DNA of 64,000 nucleotides from Chrysogorgia sp. JL179-B06 (lineage: Eukaryota; Cnidaria; Anthozoa; Scleralcyonacea; Chrysogorgiidae), in the NCBI GenBank assembly GCA_035772405.1, contig JAYKKM010000002.1, positions 235,001 to 299,000 of the forward strand, written 5' to 3'. A model generated the notes under the pieces. It did no database searches, was not told the DNA's origin, and saw only the letters and a program-made list of their open reading frames with translations. A program made the translations under genes and the position numbers. This document shows, piece after piece, positions 42,460 through 54,304 of this stretch (position 1 is its first letter; each line of letters starts with the position of its first letter).

Positions 42460-43095
42460 AAACACTTCGAAGTGTGTTAGAAAACTCGGCTATCGCCTCG
42501 TTTTTCAACACTCGTCTCGGTGTTTGGAAATCAGATAATATACGCCTTATCGTACATACAAGTGCTGCTTAGATATATCTCAAATTCATGAATAATTCAT
42601 GAGTTAATTAACCAATCAGAGTAGGCGAATTAATCAGGTGATTGCGGTTGGATACCCCGGTGAACCATGCCAACACAATACGCGTGACCTGGATATTAGA
42701 TGAACAACGTTGTTCATCTAATATCTTAATTACGCATGCAAATAATCTTCAAAATTGTAAACTGCAATTTAAATTATAACTAATTGCTATATGAACAACT
42801 CGAGCTCGTGTCCCACCGGGATATCCAAACACTCGAAAACAATTAACAAAAACACTCGCGCTTCGCGCTCGTGTTTTCATACATTGTTTTCTCGTGTTTG
42901 GATATCCCGGTGAAACACTCGGTCTCGTTGTTCATATATAACATGAAACACGAGGAAGAGTGTTTCATCAGGATATCAAAACAGCGAGACGTTTGTTGAA
43001 TTAACCTATAAAGCGAAGCTGAGGTTTTTTAAGAAACTTCCAGGTGTTTGGTTATCCTGATTAAACACCTTCCGAGTGTTTCATATTACATCTCA
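42460..43095. repeat. cluster of palindromes (GTGTTTGGATATCC family)
   Basis: Three foldback units lie next to each other: 42465-42530 (AACACTCG-type), a perfect 34-bp palindrome at 42692-42725, and a long imperfect palindrome at 42789-42939 (GAACAACTCGAGCTCG, CCGGGATATCCAAACACTCG mirrored by CGTGTTTGGATATCCCGG and CGGTCTCGTTGTTC). A fourth (CACGAGGAAGAGTGTTTCAT...) follows to about 43085. They are likely overlapping MITEs. Confidence 0.65.
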
Positions 43096-43353
43096 AACAA
43101 ATCAGTATTTTAAGAGAAAAATAGGTGAAAGTTTGCTTAAATTATTATGTAATTTATTCTTCCGATATCCAAATCACCGGTGCTGATTTCCCTTAATAAT
43201 AATAATATTAATAGTAAGTACTTATATAGCGCTTATTCCCTATAGTCCATCAGCGCTTAACATTTTAACATTAACTATGCTATTTAAAATAAAAATATTA
43301 AAATTTGAAGAAAAATAAAGTTTCCTATAGATAAAATATGTTCCTAAAAATTA

Positions 43354-43941
43354 CTAAATGTTAAATGCAGTTTTAAAAAAGTAAGTTTTTAACTTTTTCT
43401 TGAAAACTTCAGGATCTATAGTCGCGTCTCTCATGTCTTGAGGTAATGAGTTCCAAAGAAGTGGGGCAGCTACTGACAAGGATCTGCGTCCGTAGGTTTC
43501 CAATTTGTAGCGAGGTATAGTTAAGTAGTTTTTATTGCCAGATCTTAAAGCACGCTTAGGTACATATTGTTCAATGAGATCTTTTAGATAGGCTGGTGCA
43601 GAATTATTTAAACAATTGAATGTAAGAAGAATGATCTTAAAATGGATTCTATATTGTACAGGAAGCCAATGCAATTCTTGCAAAATAGGAGAAATATGCT
43701 CATACTTTGTGGTGAGGGATATTAATCTTGCAGCCGAGTTTTGTACACTCTGTAGTCGTTGGATAAGTTGATTTGGTAAGCCGTACAATAATGAGTTGCA
43801 AAAGTCCAGTCTGGTGGTAATGAAGGCGTGGACCAGAGTTTCGACAGACTGAGATGACAGATATTTACGTATTCGGCTTATATTTCGTAAATGAAAGAAA
43901 GCTGATTTGAAAATTACATTAATATGGTTTTCCATAGACAT
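43354..43941 (-). pseudogene. LINE 2 C-terminal domain
   Basis: It reads MENHINVIFKSAFFHLRNIS, RLDFCNSLLYGLP, RLQSVQNSAARLIS, LHWLPVQYRIHFKI, PLLWNSLPQDMR and FKKKLKTYFF. This is the canonical C-terminal tail of CR1/L2-type proteins. It overlaps the RT frame at 43914-43941 in another frame. Confidence 0.9.
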
Positions 43942-44591
43942 TGTCGAGTCGAACCGATGTTCTTAACACTTGTAGATGATTCACTGATAACTGCGTTACA
44001 GACGGAGACAGACGAAATATCTGGTGGGAGGCGATGACGGGCATGAAGAATTAAAAGTTCAGTCTTTCCCCTATTCATTTTTAGCATGTTATCAGACATC
44101 CACTTATCGATGTCATGGGTGCAGGCTTCAATTTTCTCATGTGCTAACTGCTCTTCTGATGAATCAAACGACAGGTATAACTGGGTGTCATCTGCGTATA
44201 GGTGGAAGCCCATGTCGTGTTTCCGAATCACGTCAGCTAGAGGGTGTGTATATAACAGGAACAGCAATGGGCCAAGGACTGACCCTTGTGGTAGTCCGTA
44301 AGTTAGGTCATGGAGAATAGATTGAGCGCCATTGACTTTCACAAATTGTTTCCTAACAGAAAGATAGGAGGAAAACCAGTCGAGTACTACACCTTTGAAT
44401 CCAAATCTACGATTTAGTCTAGCTAGTAGGATGGTGTGGTATACAGTGTCAAATGCTGCTGATAAGTCCAAAAGGAGCAAAATAACTGACTTCTTGTCAT
44501 CTAGCGCACGAAGGATATCGTTGTTTACTCTCATCAGGGCTGTTTCCGTACTATGATTAATTTTATAAGCAGATTGAAAGAGTTCGTTCAT
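43914..44591 (-). pseudogene. LINE 2 reverse transcriptase core
   Basis: It reads FQSAYKINHSTETALMRVNN, motif A LLDLSAAFDTVYH, motif B GLPQGSVLGPLLFLLY, motif C FHLYADDTQLYLS and the following KMNRGKTELL. All catalytic motifs are intact in one frame. The finger region (44588-44968: KSCDIDPNPASVLKHCLDVL) and the C-terminal domain are in other frames, so the element is dead as a whole. Confidence 0.9.
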
Positions 44592-45005
44592 ATTATTCTC
44601 GTTGATATAATCATTAACTTGGGTGGCGTCTTTTCAATCACCTTAGACACAACTTTCAAATTTGAGATTGGTCGAAAATTTGAAAACTCCTCATGATCGA
44701 TGGAGGGTTTTTTCAGTCGAGGATTTAGAAGGGCAATCTTTAGGCTAGGCGGCATGACAGCGTTGGATAGCGACAAATTAACGATCTTTGTAATTACTGG
44801 CAGAAGTACATCGAGGCAATGCTTCAGGACGGAGGCAGGGTTCGGATCAATGTCACAAGATTTAGATGTTAACTTGTATATTAATTTAGATAATTGATCT
44901 TCGGAAACTGAGGTGAAGTTGGTAAACTCAGCTATGGACGAGTATGCAGTTTCTGTGGCCGGGAGCACAGAAGGCGCCAGTTCATCTCGGATCTTTGTGA
45001 TTTTG

Positions 45006-46016
45006 TTAATGAAGAAGTCGGCAAAATTGTTGGCGAGTTTTTTCTGGAGATTCCCTTGATGGACAGAGATTTTCCGTAGTTGTATGTAACATCTTTTTTA
45101 CTGTATCAAAGAGTACTTTTTGGTCGTTCTTGTGCTGGTCAATAATACTTGAATAGAAGGACATTTTAGAATTGAAGATGGAAGAGTTAACTTTAACACA
45201 GTGCTTTGCATAAGCGTCTCTATCTGATGGTAGTTTGGTGGTGCGCCACTTACGTTTTAGACGTCGTTTAATTATTTTCAGCTGCTTTATTTCGTCTGTA
45301 TACCATGGGGAATTTGGACGGATAGTGATGGTCTTTCTCTTTATCGGAGCATATAGGTCTAGTATAGTTGTCAAAGTACTATCATACTTTCCTGTAATAT
45401 CACTAACCGATGACGAGTTAGCGCTGTCTAGAACGAGCGGTGAATTGCTGATGTCTTTACATAAGTTATTATAGTTTACATTTTTCAAGTTCCTATATTG
45501 TATTTCCTTTCGGGGATATGTTGGTTTCACTATGTGAATTTTAGCATGAACATCATAGGGGTCTGAGATACCAGGATCTTGTACGGAGATTGAATGAACA
45601 ATATAATTGGTATGTCTGGTGATAATTAGATCCAGTATGTGATTGTCAATGTGAGTTGTTTGTGTGACGTGCTGCTTTAGGTTAAAATCATTTATCAGTT
45701 CCAGGAACTTTTTACTGTTGTTGTTATTAACGTCATCAATGTGAAAATTAAAATCACCTGAAATGCGCCCTGGCTCATTGTTGATCTCTTCAAGGAAAGC
45801 CCTGAACTCAGTAAAAAACAATTCAAGCGTGAGGTGGGTCGTATTCGATGGCGGCGGTCTGTAAATCACAATCACCCTTATGGAATTACTACCTGAAATA
45901 ACCACGTCGATTAACTCAAACGATCTGAATTCATTCCGAGGTTTGCTTTTGAAATTGAAGGCCTTGTTATAAATTAATCCAATTAATAGAGATATTAATT
46001 GAGATATGCAAATCAA
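45006..46016 (-). pseudogene. LINE 2 endonuclease (C-terminal part) and linker
   Basis: It reads RVIVIYRPPPSNTTHLTLEL, ISGDFNFHIDDVNNNNSKKF (the GDFN motif), HILDLIITRH, then a Lys/Arg-rich linker (IKRRLKRKWRTTKL). The normal SDH motif is changed (GISDPYDVHAKI). The first codons up to about 45995 come from flanking DNA. Confidence 0.85.
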
Positions 46017-46180
46017 ATACTCTAAAACGTTGGTGTATTACCGGAAATGATGAGTAGGAGGTCCACCGTTTCGAGCGAAGGTGCCCATTTCACTCTCTGA
46101 CGAAGGGCATTCGCTCTAAATGTTAGACTTCATACTATATTAAGGAAGTACACCAACCTTTTAGATTATTTGATTTGCAT
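46006..46180. mobile_element. foldback element with two hammerhead-like halves
   Basis: Terminal inverted repeats of about 37 bp: ATGCAAATCAAATA.TCTAAAA.GTTGGTGTA at 46006-46040, mirrored at 46144-46180. Inside, the plus strand carries CTGACGA-AGGGCATTCGCTC-TAAA (46098-46121), and the minus strand carries GGGCACCTTCGCTCGAAACG. Both resemble the PLE hammerhead core in opposite orientations. Each lacks one conserved box, so cleavage is unlikely. Confidence 0.55.
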
Positions 46181-46254
46181 TATTTAATTATGTGTATAGC
46201 GAGCATATACTGTGATTTTACTGAAGCTTTTCTGAAACTTCTTGTTATTTTTAG

Positions 46255-46359
46255 ATTATGAAAGTGCTTGATGGTCTTGATGTTGGTCCAACCACTATTT
46301 ATCACAGATGCACATATCCCTATGTAAAAGACCATAAAGACACGTCAGACGCGTTTAAC
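46255..46359 (+). CDS. thioester protein exon: MG6 continued
   Basis: 105 bp, 35 codons, phase 0 at both ends (acceptor CTTGTTATTTTTAG, donor TTTAAC|GTATGT). It reads IMKVLDGLDVGPTTIYHRCT then YPYVKDHKDTSDAFN. It continues GNDVTKRE| from the exon at 37253, and the L..LDVG...YP... pattern fits CD109-like MG6. The 8.9 kb intron before it contains both LINEs. Confidence 0.9.
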
Positions 46360-46514
46360 GTATGTTATTTTTAACATCGCTCTGTCTCCTTTGCTCTTTT
46401 CGGGGAATATATTCAATAGCCCCTGTACATTAACTGTCTGAAAAGCTGATGGCCGTTTTTGATTATAACAGGGGTGTGTAGGGATGAAAATAATGACAAT
46501 GGCAAAACAGTAGA

Positions 46515-48611
46515 TTAATATTCTCCTCTAATATTCCCCTCTAATATTCCCCTCTAATATTTCCCTCTAATATTCCCCTCTAATATTCCCCTCTAATATT
46601 TCCCTCTAATATTTCCCTCTAATATTTCCCTCTAATATTTCCCTCTAATATTTCCCCCTAATATTTCCCTCTAATATTCCCCTCTAATATTTCCCTCTAA
46701 TATTTCCCTCTAATATTCCCCTCTAATATTCCCCTCTAATATTTCCCTCTAATATTCCCCTCTAATATTCCCCTCTAATATTCCTCTCTAATATTTCCCT
46801 CTAATATTCCTCTCTAATATTTCCCTCTAATATTCCTCTCTAATATTTCCCTCTAGTATTTCCCTCTAATATTTCCCTCTAATATTTCCCTCTAATATTT
46901 CCCTCTAATATTTCCCTCTAATATTTCCCTCTAATATTCCCCTCTAATATTCCCCTCTAATATTTCCCTCTAATATTCCTCTCTAATATTCCCCTCTAAT
47001 ATTCCCCTCTAATATTCCCCTCTAATATTTACCTCTAGTATTTCCCTCTAATATTTCCCTCTAATATTTCCCTGTAATATTTCCCTCTAATATTTCCCTC
47101 TAATATTTCCCTCTAATATTTCCCTCTAATATTTCCCTCTAATATTTCCCTCTAATATTTCCCTCTAATATTCCTCTCTAATATTCCCCTCTAATATTCC
47201 TCTCTAATATTTCCCTCTAATATTCCTCTCTAATATTCCTCTCTAATATTCCTCTCTAATATTCCCCTCTAATATTCCCCTCTAATATTCCCCTCTAATA
47301 TTCCCCTCTAATATTTCCCTCTAATATTTCCCTCTAATATTTCCCTCTAATATTTCCCCCTAATATTTCCCTCTAATATTCCCCTCTAATATTCCCCTCT
47401 AATATTCCTCTCTAATATTTCCCTCTAATATTCCCCTCTAATATTCCTCTCTAATATTTCCCTCTAATATTCCCCTCTAATATTCCTCTCTAATATTTCC
47501 CTCTAATATTCCCCTCTAATATTCCTCTCTAATATTCCCCTCTAATATTCCCCTCTAATATTCCCCTCTAATATTTCCCTATAATATTTCCCTCTAATAT
47601 TCCCCTCTAATATTTCCCTCTAATATTTCCCTCTAATATTTCCCTCTAATATTTCCCTCTAATATTTCCCTCTAATATTTCCCTCTAATATTTCCCTCTA
47701 ATATTTCCCTCTAATATTCCTCTCTAATATTCCCCTCTAATATTCCTCTCTAATATTTCCCTCTAATATTCCTCTCTAATATTCCTCTCTAATATTCCTC
47801 TCTAATATTCCCCTCTAATATTCCCCTCTAATATTTCCCTCTAATATTCCCCTCTAATATTCCTCTCTAATATTTCCCTCTAATATTCCCCTCTAATATT
47901 CCCCTCTAATATTTCCCTCTAATATTTCCCTCTAATATTTCCCTCTAATATTTCCCCCTAATATTTCCCTCTAATATTCCCCTCTAATATTCCCCTCTAA
48001 TATTCCTCTCTAATATTTCCCTCTAATATTCCCCTCTAATATTCCTCTCTAATATTTCCCTCTAATATTCCCCTCTAATATTCCTCTCTAATATTTCCCT
48101 CTAATATTCCCCTCTAATATTCCTCTCTAATATTCCCCTCTAATATTCCCCTCTAATATTCCCCTCTAATATTTCCCTCTAATATTCCCCTCTAATATTT
48201 CCCTCTAATATTTCCCTCTAATATTTCCCTCTAATATTTCCGTCTAATATTTCCCTCTAATATTTCCCTCTAATATTTCCCTCTAATATTTCCCTCTAAT
48301 ATTCCTCTCTAATATTCCCCTCTAATATTCCTCTCTAATATTTCCCTCTAATATTCCTCTCTAATATTCCTCTCTAATATTCCTCTCTAATATTCCCCTC
48401 TAATATTCCCCTCTAATATTCCCCTCTAATATTCCCCTCTAATATTCCCCTCTAATATTTCCCTCTAATATTCCCCTCTAATATTCCCCTCTAATATTCC
48501 CCTCTAATATTTCCCTCTAATATTCCCCTCTGATATTCCCCTCTAATATGTCCCTCTAATATTCCCTGTAATATTTCCCTCTAATATTTCCCTCTAATAT
48601 TCCCCTCTAAT
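46515..48611. repeat. 13-bp minisatellite, left block (TCTAATATTCCCC variants)
   Basis: About 160 units of TCTAATATT[CT]C[CT]C, mostly TTTCCC, TCCCC or TCCTC endings. Rare variants mark a higher-order structure: a TTTCCCCCTAATATT variant recurs at about 46651, 47353 and 47951 (spacings 702 and 598 bp, both multiples of 13) with similar neighbour order. Confidence 0.95.
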
Positions 48612-50220
48612 ATGTGACCCTCCACGCGAAAACGTACCTTAACGCTTTAGCGAACGGCATGAAAATACCGTTCGCTTACCGTTTGGTAAGCGTTTGAACG
48701 CTTTAAGAAGCCGTTCGAACGGTTTGATAAAACGTTTAAAATTATTAACAGAGCGTTCGAACGCCTGTTATTAAACGTTCAGTGCCTGTTATTAACCGTT
48801 CGAACGGCTAACTGAAACCGTTCGAACGGCGAACAGTTAGCCGTTCGAACGGTTTCAGTTAGCCATTCGAACGGTTAGTAACAGGATTTATCGAACCGTT
48901 TATCAAACCGTTCAAACGTCTTCTTAAAGCGTTCGAAAGCCTTACCGAACGGTAGGGAAACGGCATTTTCATGCCGTTCAGTGTTCGCTAAAGCGTTTAA
49001 CTGAAACCGTTGAAAGGGCTATTATCGGGTTTACATTGTATACACGAATTCAAACGCCGGATTATGACGAGCGCATAATGGTTCAGTTATAGGCGTAAGA
49101 ATAAAGAGTTTGGTCGAACGCCAATGACAAGCCAACTAGGCCGTGTGCGGCTTGACAGGTGTGAGAACACGGGAAGACATCTCTAACGTAATGTCTATGA
49201 GATTATATTGTATTGTATTTTTGTATTTAAACTTATTTAAAAACGGTAGCCCTTCAGAGCGCGTAGGCATCTGGTTTCCAAGGGGCCGTTTATACCAATA
49301 ATACATTAATTAAAAATTACAGGATATACAATATATAAATAATATACAACAGACAAAAAATAAACAAATATACATAATCTTAACTAAAATCTATTTAAAA
49401 CTACAAAACCATTAACCGAATACTTAGACTTAGTTGCCCAATTGTTGTTGCCAACACAGACTCACTTCATTTGACGAATTGCGGTTAAAATACATTGGAC
49501 GCAATTCCTAATCGCTAACTGAAACCGTTCTAACGGCGTTCGAATGGCTTCCCCAAAGCGTTCGAACGCCTCATAAGCAAATATTTACGCAAAACTATAA
49601 GCAAAATGTGACAAGAAATAATTTTATATCATTCGAACGATTTCAACTAGTCTACATAAAGATTATTGATGCGCAGTTGACATTTTTCGCATGATTCCCA
49701 TAGCTGTCCTTCCGGAACAACCGCGACAGCAATACAGCGGCATGATCCAAACTTCCGCGCGTTCTCTGGACTTTTCTGCTGCTGGAAAACTATGAAATTT
49801 GACAGTTTTCTGTTCGAATGGTTTGATAAAACGTTGAAAATTATTAACAGAACGTTCAAACGGTTTCGTTAGCCGTTCGAACAGTTGTTAACCGTTCAAA
49901 CGGTTTCGTTAGCCGTTCGAACGGTTTCACTTTAGCCGTTCGAACGGTTACGTTAGCCGTTCGAACGGGTTTGTTAGCCGTTTAGTTAGCCGTTATAGTT
50001 GTGGTCAATCGTTCGAACGCCTGTTATTATCCGTTCGAACCCTGTTATTAACCGTTCGACCTCCTGTTGTTAACCGTTTAGTTAGTTTGCGAAACCGTTC
50101 GAACGTTTTTCGAAACCGTTCGAACGCTTTTACAAGCCGTTTGTCATCCGTTCGCCGTCCGTTTTTTTGGCCGTTTAAACGGAAAAGCGTTAAGGTACGT
50201 TTTCACGTGGAGGGTCACAT
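48612..50220. mobile_element. 1.6-kb TIR element rich in CCGTTCGAACGG palindromes
   Basis: Ends are inverted: GTGACCCTCCACGCGAAAAC GTACCTTAACGCTTT (48614 on) against AAAGCGTTAAGGTACGTTTT CACGTGGAGGGTCAC (to 50218). The left and right 500 bp are packed with copies of the 12-bp palindrome CCGTTCGAACGG and its variants. The middle (about 49020-49600) is lower in them and contains a LINE-like 3' tail (49200-49330, CCAAGGGGCCGTTT). It is embedded in the 13-bp minisatellite (AATAT|..|ATATT). No transposase ORF; a 70-codon minus frame at 49647 is unrecognised. It is probably a non-autonomous DNA transposon. Confidence 0.8.
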
Positions 50221-52711
50221 ATTTCCCTCTAATATTTCCCTCTAATATTCCCCTCTAATATTTCCCTCTAATATTTCCCTCTAATATTTCCCTCTAATAT
50301 TTCCCTCTAATATTTCCCTCTAATATTTCCCTCTAATATTTCCCTCTAATATTTCCCTCTAATATTTCCCTCTAATATTTCCCTCTAATATTTCCCTCTA
50401 ATATTCCTCTCTAATATTCCCCTCTAATATTCCTCTCTAATATTTCCCTCTAATATTCCTCTCTAATATTCCTCTCTAATATTCCTCTCTAATATTCCCC
50501 TCTAATATTCCCCTCTAATATTCCCCTCTAATATTCCCCTCTAATATTCCCCTCTAATATTTCCCTCTAATATTCCCCTCTAATATTCCCCTCTAATATT
50601 TCCCTCTAATATTCCCCTCTGATATTCCACTCTAATATGTCCCTCTAATATTCCCTGTAATATTTCCCTCTAATATTTCCCTCTAATATTCCCCTCTAAT
50701 ATTTCCCTCTAATATTTCCCTCTATATTTCCCTCTAATATTCCCCTCTAATATTCCTCTCTGATATTTCCCTCTAATATTCCCCTCTAATATTCCTCTCT
50801 AATATTTCCCTCTAATATTCCCCTCTAATATTCCCTGTAATATTCCCCTCTAATATTTCCCTCTAATATTCCCCTCTAATATTTCACTCTAATATTTCCC
50901 TCTAGTATTCCCCTCTAATATTCTCCTCTAATATTCCCTTCTAATATTCCCCTCTAATATTTCCCTCTAATATTCCCCTTTAATATTCCCCTCTAATATT
51001 CCCCTTTAATATTCCCCTCTAATATTCCCCTCTAATATTCCCCTCTAATATTCCCCTCTAATATTCCTCTGTAATATTCCCCTCTAATATTCCTCTCTAA
51101 TATTCCCCTCTAATATTCCTCTCTAATATTCCCCTCTAATATTCCTCTCTAATATTCCCCTCTAATATTCCTCTCTAATATTCCCCTCTAATATTCCTCT
51201 AATATTCCCCTCTAATATTCCCCTCTAATATTCCTCTCTAATATTCCAATATAATATTCCCCTCTAATATTTCCCTCTAATATTCCCCTCTAATATTCCC
51301 ATCTAATATTCCCCTCTAATATTCCTCTCTAATATTCCCCTCTAATATTCCCCTCTAATATTCCTCTCTAATATTCCCCTCTAATATTCCTCTCCAATAT
51401 TTCCCTCTAATATTCCCCTCTAATATTCCTCTCTAATATTGCCCTCTAATATTCCTCTCTAATATTCCTCTCTAATATTCCCCTCTAATATTCCTCTCTA
51501 ATATTCCCCTCTAATATTCCTCTAATATTCCCCTCTAATATTCCCCTCTAATATTCCTCTCCAATATTCCCCTGTAATATTCCCCTGTAATATTTCCCTC
51601 TAATGTTTCCCTCTAATATACCTCTCTAATATTCCCCTCTAATATTCCTCTCTAATATTCCCCTCTAATATTCCCCTCTAATATTCCCCTCTAATATTCC
51701 TCTCCAATATTCCCCTGTAATATTCCCCTCTAATATTTCCCTCTAATATTCCCCTCTAATATTCCTGTCTGGTATTCCCCTCTAATATTTCCCTCTAATA
51801 TTCCCCTCTAATATTCCCTCTAATATTCCCCTCTAATATTCCTCTCTATTATTTCCCTCTAATGTTTCCCTCTAATATTCCCCTCTAATATTCCTCTCCA
51901 ATATTTCCCTCTAATATTCCCCTCTAATATTCCTCTCTAATATTGCCCTCTAATATTCCTCTCTAATATTCCTCTCTAATATTCCCCTCTAATATTCCCC
52001 TCTAATATTTCCCTCTAATATTCCCCTCTAATATTCCTCTCTAATATTCCCCTCTAATATTTCCCTCTAATATTCCCCTCTAATATTCCCTCTAATATTC
52101 CCCTCTAATATTCCCCTCTATTATTTCCCTCTAATGTTTCCCTCTAATATTCCCCTCTAATATTCCACTCTTATATTCCCATCTAATATTTCCCTCTAAT
52201 ATTCCCCTCTAATATTCCCCTCTAATATTCCCCTCTAATGTTTCCCTCTAATATTCCCCTCTAATATTTCCCTCTAATATTCCCCTCTAATATTCCCCTC
52301 TAATATTTCCCTCTAATGTTTCCCTCTAATATACCTCTGTAATATTTCCCTCTAATATTCCCCTCTAATATTTCCCTCTAATATTCCTCTCTAATATTCC
52401 CTCTAATATTCCCCTCTAATGTTTCCCTCTGATATTCCCTCTAATATTCCTCTCTAATATTTCCCTCTAATATTCCTCTCTAATATTCCCCTCTAATATT
52501 CCCCTCTAATATTTCCCTCTAATATTCTCCTCTAATATTCCCCTCTAATATTCCCCTCTAATATTTCCCTCTAATATTCCCCTCTAATATTCCTCTCTAA
52601 TATTCCCCTCTAATATTCCCCTCTAATATCTCCCTCTAATATTCCGCTCTAATATTCCCCTCTAATATTGCCCTCTAATATTCCCCTCTAATATTCCCTC
52701 TAATATTCCCC
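50221..52711. repeat. 13-bp minisatellite, right block
   Basis: It continues the left block with about 190 units and more variants toward the right end. The marker string CTCTGATATTCC.CTCTAATATG followed by TCCCTCTAATATTCCCTGTAATATT occurs at about 48528 (left of the insertion) and again at about 50613 (right of it). So part of the array next to the element is duplicated on its other side. Confidence 0.95.
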
Positions 52712-53170
52712 ACCAACATTTCCTGCTATAGTATGTAAGAGTTAATTACCTCGAACGAGGGATGTATGATACAACCCCGAGGACGAGTAGCGTCCGAGGG
52801 CAGTATATCGCATACATACCGACGTTCGAGGGATTTATCCAACTTATTTCATGGTAGAGAAGGTTTTCCAACAAAGTTTTGTTTATTTTTTCCACCTTGG
52901 ACAGAGATTTTCCTAGTTTTTTTCTTATATAAAGCCCACCGTACATCAAAGAAAACCGACTCAATCATGAAATAATCTACTCTATTACCAAGTTCTAGCA
53001 TATTGAACATAACGAGCACTTGAGAATCACACTTGGTACGTACTTTGTTCTATCATTTCATCGTGTTGCCGACGCATTACAAATAATCCATTGAAAAAAG
53101 CATTTATTTTCTATTGTGGCTTCTATTGTATTAAAAGGGAATATCATAAAAAGAGGTGCATTAGCTATGT
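52712..53170. other. intron, palindromic scrap only
   Basis: 52741-52850 is partly self-complementary (CTCGAACGAGGGATGTATGAT.../ATCGCATACATACCGACGTTCGAGGGA). The frames on both strands there are mirror artefacts. The rest is unassigned. Confidence 0.45.
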
Positions 53171-53174
53171 AAGT

Positions 53175-53800
53175 GGCTGTTTACATGAATCCGGATTCAG
53201 TTTCATTCCGGATTGAACTCATACCGGTTCTGTTAAAATCCCTTTAGGTGTTTACATGAATCCGGAATGAGATTCCGGTTCTCATTCCGTATTGAATTTC
53301 ATTGAAATTTCGTTCCGGTGTCACGTAAAGGCGGTTCGAGATTTCATTCCGGAATGAGAAATACGACCTAGAAGACTGAAACGAACAACACATGCTTGCT
53401 TTTAACATTTTATAGACGATAATTTGCAGCTAGAAACAGGAATTGCGCCGACGTCATATTGTTCAATATAAATAGCTCTTTGTCGACGACGTTATAAATT
53501 AAAGGTGAATTAAGTGATTGTTTACTTGCGACCACATCGATTATCGTTGCTATATAGTAATGCCTTTCCCTTTTCTTTATGTTTATTCTTCGCAAATTAT
53601 CAGTTTAAGACCCATGTATATGCATAGAAATAGTTGAAAGAAACATACCCGCTATAATGTTATTGATTGCCATCTTGAAATTTCAGATTTCGCGCGATTT
53701 TCGATGCTGGATTCCTGGTATAAAATTCCTATGTAAACGCCATTTGAATTCACGTTCAATATTTCGGAATGAAACGGAATCCGGATTCATGTAAACAGCT
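53175..53800. mobile_element. MITE with CTGTTTACATGAATCCGGATTC termini
   Basis: The left end CTGTTTACATGAATCCGGATTC..TTTCATTCCGGA is mirrored at the right by TTTCGGAATGAAACGGAATCCGGATTCATGTAAACAG. Internal CATTCCGGAATGAG-like repeats occur to about 53370. The 61-codon minus frame inside has no transposase motif. It is about 625 bp and non-autonomous. Confidence 0.75.
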
Positions 53801-54304
53801 CCTTTCTTTGATCGGCTCTTCGGATTCTTTTGTTCTCTGAGGTAATGTTATGAGTTAACCTCATATTTCCCTCATTGCTCATTTATCATTCCTCATTGCT
53901 CATTTTGCTAATTTATTATCCCTCATTGCTCATAATCTGTAAATAACATACATTGTAGCTGTAAATTACATACAGTGTAGCTTTAAAGTGCATATAGGGT
54001 TTGTATTTGCTTAGATTGCAGTCATTTGGAGAACATTTATGCATAATTTATATAAATAATAGACCACACTTACCAAAACCATGTTGCGTTTTTCTTAAGA
54101 AAATAAGAACCTGTTTAAGAACCTAAATAGCCTAATTTTGCAGTAAACACCATTTACGTAAGAACCTTTTAGGCTAACTTGGAAAATCTAGGTTCTTATA
54201 CGCGAGTTTTTACTGTATCCAACAAAATTACTGAAATATTTCAAAAATTCTTCAAAATAATTTAGTTTATCATTTTAAGTTCCCCCAAATGAGAGAATAA
54301 TATA
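53801..54304. other. intron, nothing firm
   Basis: Short direct repeats of CCTCATTGCTCAT (53870-53935), TACATACATTGTAGCTGTAAAT-like doublets (53940-53990) and TAAGAACCT words (54100-54200). No gene. Confidence 0.4.

Larger units (their letters stand above)
43195..45995 (-). mobile_element. CR1-like LINE 2, 5'-truncated in the endonuclease
   Basis: Minus strand: endonuclease from mid-domain (45995), linker, RT, C-terminus (43354), 3' UTR ending GCGCTATATAAGTACTTA and an ATT-rich tail at about 43195-43215. That 3' end is typical of CR1/L2-type LINEs. Fewer frame breaks than LINE 1 suggest a younger copy. The 5' truncation lies directly beside the foldback element at 46006-46180. Confidence 0.88.

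Noticed and set aside
46515..52711. Possible CRISPR array
   Set aside because: Units are contiguous 13-mers with no unique spacers, and the context is eukaryotic.
52741..52975. Two overlapping ORFs of about 70 codons on opposite strands
   Set aside because: They lie on a partly palindromic segment and have no protein motif.
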